Below are positions 44,944 to 47,694 of a stretch of 47,694 nt of DNA, piece by piece. A model generated the notes under the pieces. That model was not told where the DNA came from, did not search any database, and saw nothing but the letters and a program-made list of their open reading frames with translations. The translations under genes were made by a program, and so were the position numbers. The first letter of the stretch is position 1. Every line of letters begins with the position of its first letter. The stretch comes from UBA12079 sp964608745 (GTDB lineage Bacteria; Patescibacteriota; Minisyncoccia; Phycocordibacterales; UBA12079): positions 1 to 47,694 of the forward strand of contig CAZSPC010000005.1 in assembly GCA_964608745.1 (NCBI GenBank), in the 5' to 3' direction.

Positions 44944-47004
44944 ATGTCCAAACTAAAATATTTTCTTTATGCTCGTAAGTCTACAGAAGAAGACGACAGA
45001 CAAGTTATGAGTATTGAATCGCAGTTGCAGGAATTACGTGAATTTGCTCGCAAAGAAAATCTTGAAATTCTTCAGGAATTTCAAGAGTCGAAAAGCGCAA
45101 AGACTCCCGGGCGCGCGGTATTTGGTGAAATGATGAACAAGATTGAAGAAATTGGAAATGTTGGTATTTTGGCATGGCACCCCGACCGATTAGCGCGCAA
45201 TAGCGTTGATGGTGGAAAAGTTATCTATGCGGTAGACCAAAAGAAAGTGGTGTCTTTGCGTTTTCCGACTTTTTGGTTTGAACCAACTCCGCAAGGGCTC
45301 TTTATGTTACAAGTGGCGTTCGGTCAATCTAAATACTACAGTGATAATTTAGTACAAAATGTGAATAGAGGCATCCGACAAAAATTGCGCCGAGGCGAAT
45401 GGTTAAACCGAGCACCTTTTGGATATGTGAATAATAAGAGTACTAGAAACATTGAGCCTCATCCAACAAATGCAAAAGTTGTGAAAAAAGCATTTCAAGA
45501 ATATTCAAAAGGAAATCACACTTTAGTTTCGTTGGCGCAATTTTTGGCGGATTTGGGAGTGGTGTCTTGTAACGGAACACCACTTGCCAAAGTTTCCATC
45601 AAACGACTTCTCACACATCGTGCGTATATAGGATTTATCGGACATAATGGAGAATGGTTTGAAGGAAACTTTGAGCCGATTATTTCCCCGAAATTATTTG
45701 AAGCCGTGCAAAAAATATTGGCAACAAGAGAAAAACCACGCAAGGTAAAAAATGGACACAATTTTCCTTTTACTGGTTTGTTTCGTTGTGGGGAATGTGA
45801 GAGTATGATTAGCGCACAATGGGCAACAGGAAGACTTGGGGGAAAATATAGGTATTACCGATGTTCAAAGAAAAAAGGAAAATGTGGTCAAAAATATTTG
45901 CGCGAGGAAGCCCTTGTTGCTCAATTAAAGGAACGGCTTCAATCAATTTCGCTTTGCGATAGGTATACAGACTGGATGTTGAATGAAATTGATAAATGGC
46001 AAGAAAAAGAAACAATCCTATCGCAAAGCAATGTTCAAAATCTTTCCGATAAGATCAAAGCAAGTGAGAAGCGCTTAGAAAAGTTGGTTTCAACATATTT
46101 GGATGAGGATATTCCAAAAGACATCTACCTAAAAAAGAAAGATGGAATAATGCGCTCCACACTTACTTTGAAAGAGAAAAAGAAAGATTTAGAATATGGA
46201 GGAAATATTCGGGTCGAACCCCTGCGGGAGTGGATTTTAGATATGAAACAAGCCAATTTTTTGGTCTCACACGATGATTTTCCCAAAACAAAAGAGCTCG
46301 TCCAAAAAATTGGAACGAACCCTTTTGTTCGTGACAAATCCGCCCATTTCGGCGTACCGTCGCCGTCAGCTTTCGTCGCTAAGCGACGCCGTTTTTTGCC
46401 CCCAAGCGCGCCTGCGGCGCGCCGTACCTGCGAGCTTTCGCCCGAGGAAGTTTCTTTCTGTGCCCAGGGGGGGAGTCGAACCCCCACGCCCGTATGGGCA
46501 CTACCCCCTCAAGATAGCGCGTCTACCAAGTTCCGCCACCTGGGCTTAGATAGTAATAAGTATAGAGGAGTAAGTAATAAGAAACAAGAAAAAATAAACG
46601 GTCCGTCAGCTGACGGACCGTTTATTTTTTTAATTTTTATTCTTCTTTTTTCTCTTCTTCGACAACTTCCTCTTCTGGTTTTTCTTCCTCTTTTGGTTCT
46701 TCAACACTTTCTTCTGTTTTCTCTTCGATTACATCTTCTTTTGCCTCATTTTCTTCTGAAGTTTCGATTGTTTCTTCGTTTTTTTCATTCTGCGTTTGTT
46801 CCGCATCGTTCGGTGTTTGTTTTGCATGAGCCACTTCTTGTTCTTCTTGCTCTTGGGCCTCTTTTTCTACCACAGCTTTTGCCTCCTCTTCGGCTTTTGC
46901 CTTATCTTCTACTTCTTTTTCTTCTTTTGTTTTTCTTGCCTCTTCTTCGGCATCACTCATTGAAGCGAGATTCATCATTTTCATCTTTCTCATTTGTCGT
47001 TTGA
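44944..47004 (+). CDS. large serine recombinase (site-specific integrase)
   Basis: The open frame has 686 codons, but only about the first 465 look native. Catalytic serine S13 in YARKSTEEDD, IESQLQELREFA, WHPDRLARN; then the recombinase domain (RRGEWLNRAPFGYVNN), a zinc ribbon (C282, C285, C307, C314) and a coiled coil (about 350-420). From about residue 465 the frame runs through IR2, across the tRNA-Leu antisense strand and into antisense rplS. Joined instead to IR1 at the TGTGC core, as in the internal junction, the frame would stop after 524 residues (ending DEQSRSD). It integrates or excises the element. AT-rich start, no ribosome site. Confidence 0.88.
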   Translation: MSKLKYFLYARKSTEEDDRQVMSIESQLQELREFARKENLEILQEFQESKSAKTPGRAVFGEMMNKIEEIGNVGILAWHPDRLARNSVDGGKVIYAVDQKKVVSLRFPTFWFEPTPQGLFMLQVAFGQSKYYSDNLVQNVNRGIRQKLRRGEWLNRAPFGYVNNKSTRNIEPHPTNAKVVKKAFQEYSKGNHTLVSLAQFLADLGVVSCNGTPLAKVSIKRLLTHRAYIGFIGHNGEWFEGNFEPIISPKLFEAVQKILATREKPRKVKNGHNFPFTGLFRCGECESMISAQWATGRLGGKYRYYRCSKKKGKCGQKYLREEALVAQLKERLQSISLCDRYTDWMLNEIDKWQEKETILSQSNVQNLSDKIKASEKRLEKLVSTYLDEDIPKDIYLKKKDGIMRSTLTLKEKKKDLEYGGNIRVEPLREWILDMKQANFLVSHDDFPKTKELVQKIGTNPFVRDKSAHFGVPSPSAFVAKRRRFLPPSAPAARRTCELSPEEVSFCAQGGSRTPTPVWALPPQDSASTKFRHLGLDSNKYRGVSNKKQEKINGPSADGPFIFLIFILLFSLLRQLPLLVFLPLLVLQHFLLFSLRLHLLLPHFLLKFRLFLRFFHSAFVPHRSVFVLHEPLLVLLALGPLFLPQLLPPLRLLPYLLLLFLLLFFLPLLRHHSLKRDSSFSSFSFVV
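46333..46463. repeat. 131-bp inverted repeat IR2, right copy, at the tRNA-Leu junction
   Basis: Complement of 44742-44872 with one mismatch; its end TGTGC (46459-46463) overlaps the tRNA-Leu 3' end. Confidence 0.92.
46461..46545 (-). tRNA. tRNA-Leu (GAG)
   Basis: The complement folds as a class II tRNA: acceptor GCCCAGG/CCTGGGC with A73, D arm GGCGGAACTTGGTAGACGC, anticodon arm CTATC-TTGAGGG-GGTAG (anticodon GAG), long variable arm TGCCCATACGGGCG, T arm GGGGG-TTCGACT-CCCCC. CCA is not encoded; ACA of the recombination core follows. A promoter lies directly upstream. Confidence 0.95.
46559..46587 (-). promoter_or_regulatory. tRNA-Leu promoter
   Basis: Complement reads TTGTTT (46582-46587) - 17 bases - TATACT (46559-46564), 13 bases before the tRNA. 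Confidence 0.6.
46590..46629. terminator. rplS terminator
   Basis: Perfect 40-bp dyad, core ACGGTCCGTCAG/CTGACGGACCGT, with A and T runs. Confidence 0.87.
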
Positions 47005-47335
47005 TCTCTTTAGCAACTTTCTCTCGAATATGATAAAGTTTTGCTCTTCTTACTTTCGCTCTTTTGATAATTTCGATTTTATCAATATTTGGTGAGTATA
47101 GTGGAAAAATCCTTTCAATTCCAACTCCTTGGGATACTTTTCTAACAGTAAAAGTTGCTCCTGGTTCTGCTCCATGCTTTGTTGCCAACACAAGTCCTTC
47201 AAAAGCCTGTGTCCTAGTTTTTCCTTTTTCTTGGATTTTCACCCAAACACGAACAGTATCCCCAGCCTTAACACCGAGTTTTTTTCTATCTTCCATATTT
47301 ACAGGTGAAATATTTAGTCCTTCTGTTTTTGTCAT
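46637..47335 (-). CDS. rplS: 50S ribosomal protein L19 with long acidic C-terminal tail
   Basis: A 232-residue protein from the ATG at 47335 (GGAG about 10 bases upstream); upstream codons to 47407 come from a GAGCCTGTCCCGAGTTTATC-type repeat and are rejected. L19 core (about 1-115): VKAGDTVRVWVKIQEKGKTRTQAFEGLVLATKHG, ERIFPLYSPNIDKIEIIKRAKVRRAKLYHIR. The rest is a Glu/Lys tail containing the repeat-encoded peptide PNDAEQTQNEKN. L19 sits at the subunit interface. Monocistronic. Confidence 0.93.
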   Translation of the reverse strand: MTKTEGLNISPVNMEDRKKLGVKAGDTVRVWVKIQEKGKTRTQAFEGLVLATKHGAEPGATFTVRKVSQGVGIERIFPLYSPNIDKIEIIKRAKVRRAKLYHIREKVAKEIKRQMRKMKMMNLASMSDAEEEARKTKEEKEVEDKAKAEEEAKAVVEKEAQEQEEQEVAHAKQTPNDAEQTQNEKNEETIETSEENEAKEDVIEEKTEESVEEPKEEEKPEEEVVEEEKKEE

Positions 47336-47364
47336 GTCTTTCATTCTCCTGCGTCGAATGAAAG

Positions 47365-47402
47365 CGCAGATAGATCCCTCGATAAACTCGGGACAGGCTC
47401 CG
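47365..47402. repeat. dispersed repeat upstream of rplS
   Basis: GCGCAGATAGATCCCTCGAT followed by AAACTCGGGACAGGCTCCG. In the third frame it reads as GACPEFIEG-type peptide, an artefactual N-terminal extension of rplS. I recall this string as a common bacterial repeat; no search was run. Confidence 0.5.
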
Positions 47403-47437
47403 AACAACGCAGAAAATTTTTAGTTTAATTTCAATAC

Positions 47438-47443
47438 ATTATC
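47438..47443 (-). promoter_or_regulatory. possible rplS promoter (-10)
   Basis: The complement reads TGTGATAATG: an extended -10 (TG-T-GATAAT) with a weak TTGTTG 18 bases upstream. Confidence 0.35.
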
Positions 47444-47476
47444 ACACCAATTAACAAAAATCAACAAAAAATACAT

Positions 47477-47647
47477 TTACATAAGGAATATTTGGCAGAA
47501 GTTGAGAAGAATGTTAGGTAGTTGGAACGGACAACTAACAAAACAAAACTCTCTCAAATGATTGAGAGAGAAAAGAAGAGAGTTGCGCACGCCAGCGAAA
47601 CAATAGACATCGTCCCAGTCATTGTCAAACCAATTCAGATCCACCAC
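47477..47647 (-). other. right-edge region: uncertain frame and hairpin
   Basis: A 56-codon frame from GTG (VVDLNWFDNDWDDVYCFAGV then RNSLLFSLNHLREF...) reads like real protein sequence at first, but it is crossed by a CTCTCTCAA-ATGA-TTGAGAGAG hairpin (about 47570-47591) that looks like a minus-strand terminator (TTTTGTTTTG follows). It may be the end of a gene or RNA beyond the window. No firm call. Confidence 0.2.
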
Positions 47648-47694
47648 AATTTGAATATTTTCACACTCTCATTGTTGTATTTTATTTTGAGCAT

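Larger units (their letters stand above)
40830..46463. mobile_element. integrated element next to tRNA-Leu with serine recombinase
   Basis: A 5.6-kb segment lying between two copies of TGTGC (40830-40834 and 46459-46463), the right one overlapping the last bases of tRNA-Leu. It contains a third, inverted copy GCACA (44742-44746) inside. Two perfect or near-perfect inverted repeats (257 and 131 bases) meet at this internal site and are each repeated at one end. It carries an XRE regulator, a DUF5667 surface protein, three small or unknown genes, and the recombinase. The left flank after the core is AAGTAGTG (complement). Confidence 0.8.

Noticed and set aside
47336..47407. N-terminal extension of L19 (FGACPEFIEG...)
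   Set aside because: It is the translation of a dispersed repeat; the ribosome site and L19 homology support the ATG at 47335.
1..47694. Alternative genetic code (TGA as Gly, as in some CPR lineages)
   Set aside because: TGA acts as a stop for several genes (1634, 41941, 44205) and no conserved protein contains an in-frame TGA.
1..47694. CRISPR array
   Set aside because: No regular series of direct repeats with unique spacers was found; repeats here are dispersed palindromes.

Overview
The window (about 33% GC by eye, standard genetic code with TAA, TAG and TGA all used as stops) looks like a chromosomal piece of a Candidate Phyla Radiation / Patescibacteria genome, most likely Parcubacteria-like. 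This is an inference from short core proteins, families typical of that group (DUF5654, DUF5667, Gmad2, a two-domain Dcd, a zinc-finger-less RecO, long charged tails on S6 and L19), pilin-like genes, and abundant short palindromic repeats. No rRNA is present; two tRNAs (His, Leu) are.

Layout. 1-2.7 kb: small membrane and secreted proteins, recA, and efp. 2.7-4.5 kb: a 1,177-bp insertion sequence (2826-4002, 9-bp target duplication) that splits a 177-codon unknown gene. 4.5-9.7 kb (minus strand): rpsF-ssb-rpsR, then metG-tatD, then an AI-2E/PerM-type transporter. 10-10.8 kb (plus strand): two small genes. 10.9-28.3 kb (minus strand): M16 protease, a HelD/UvrD-like helicase, a membrane protein, greA-like factor, glyQS with a Gmad2 surface protein, a 649-residue anchored surface protein, recO, ileS with an inserted histidine-phosphatase domain, a secreted protein and argS. 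Between the surface protein and recO lies a probable unrecognised structured RNA (20290-20576, plus strand). 28.4-31.1 kb: a dTTP cluster (tmk, thymidylate-synthase-like gene, dcd). 31.5-37.3 kb: type IV pilus / pseudopilin genes and pilC, with a four-helix-bundle gene between inverted repeats. 37.7-39.6 kb: secE-nusG-[GIY-YIG]-rplK. 39.8-40.7 kb: NADAR protein, DUF5654 protein, tRNA-His. 40.83-46.46 kb: an integrated element abutting the 3' end of tRNA-Leu, with a large serine recombinase and a five-gene cargo operon. 46.6-47.3 kb: rplS.

Three themes run through the window. First, gene boundaries are decorated by hairpin repeats whose outer stems match the stop or start region of the neighbouring gene while the apex is conserved. 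Second, some repeats lie in frame inside coding sequences (ileS, argS, tatD, rplS). Third, genes fall into two initiation classes: several core genes have a -10 box 6-9 bases before the start codon and no Shine-Dalgarno sequence (ssb, rpsF, metG, ileS, glyQS), whereas a set of accessory genes has a strong Shine-Dalgarno sequence and, where a promoter can be read, a 40-60-base leader.

All domain calls were made by reading the sequence; no database search was run.
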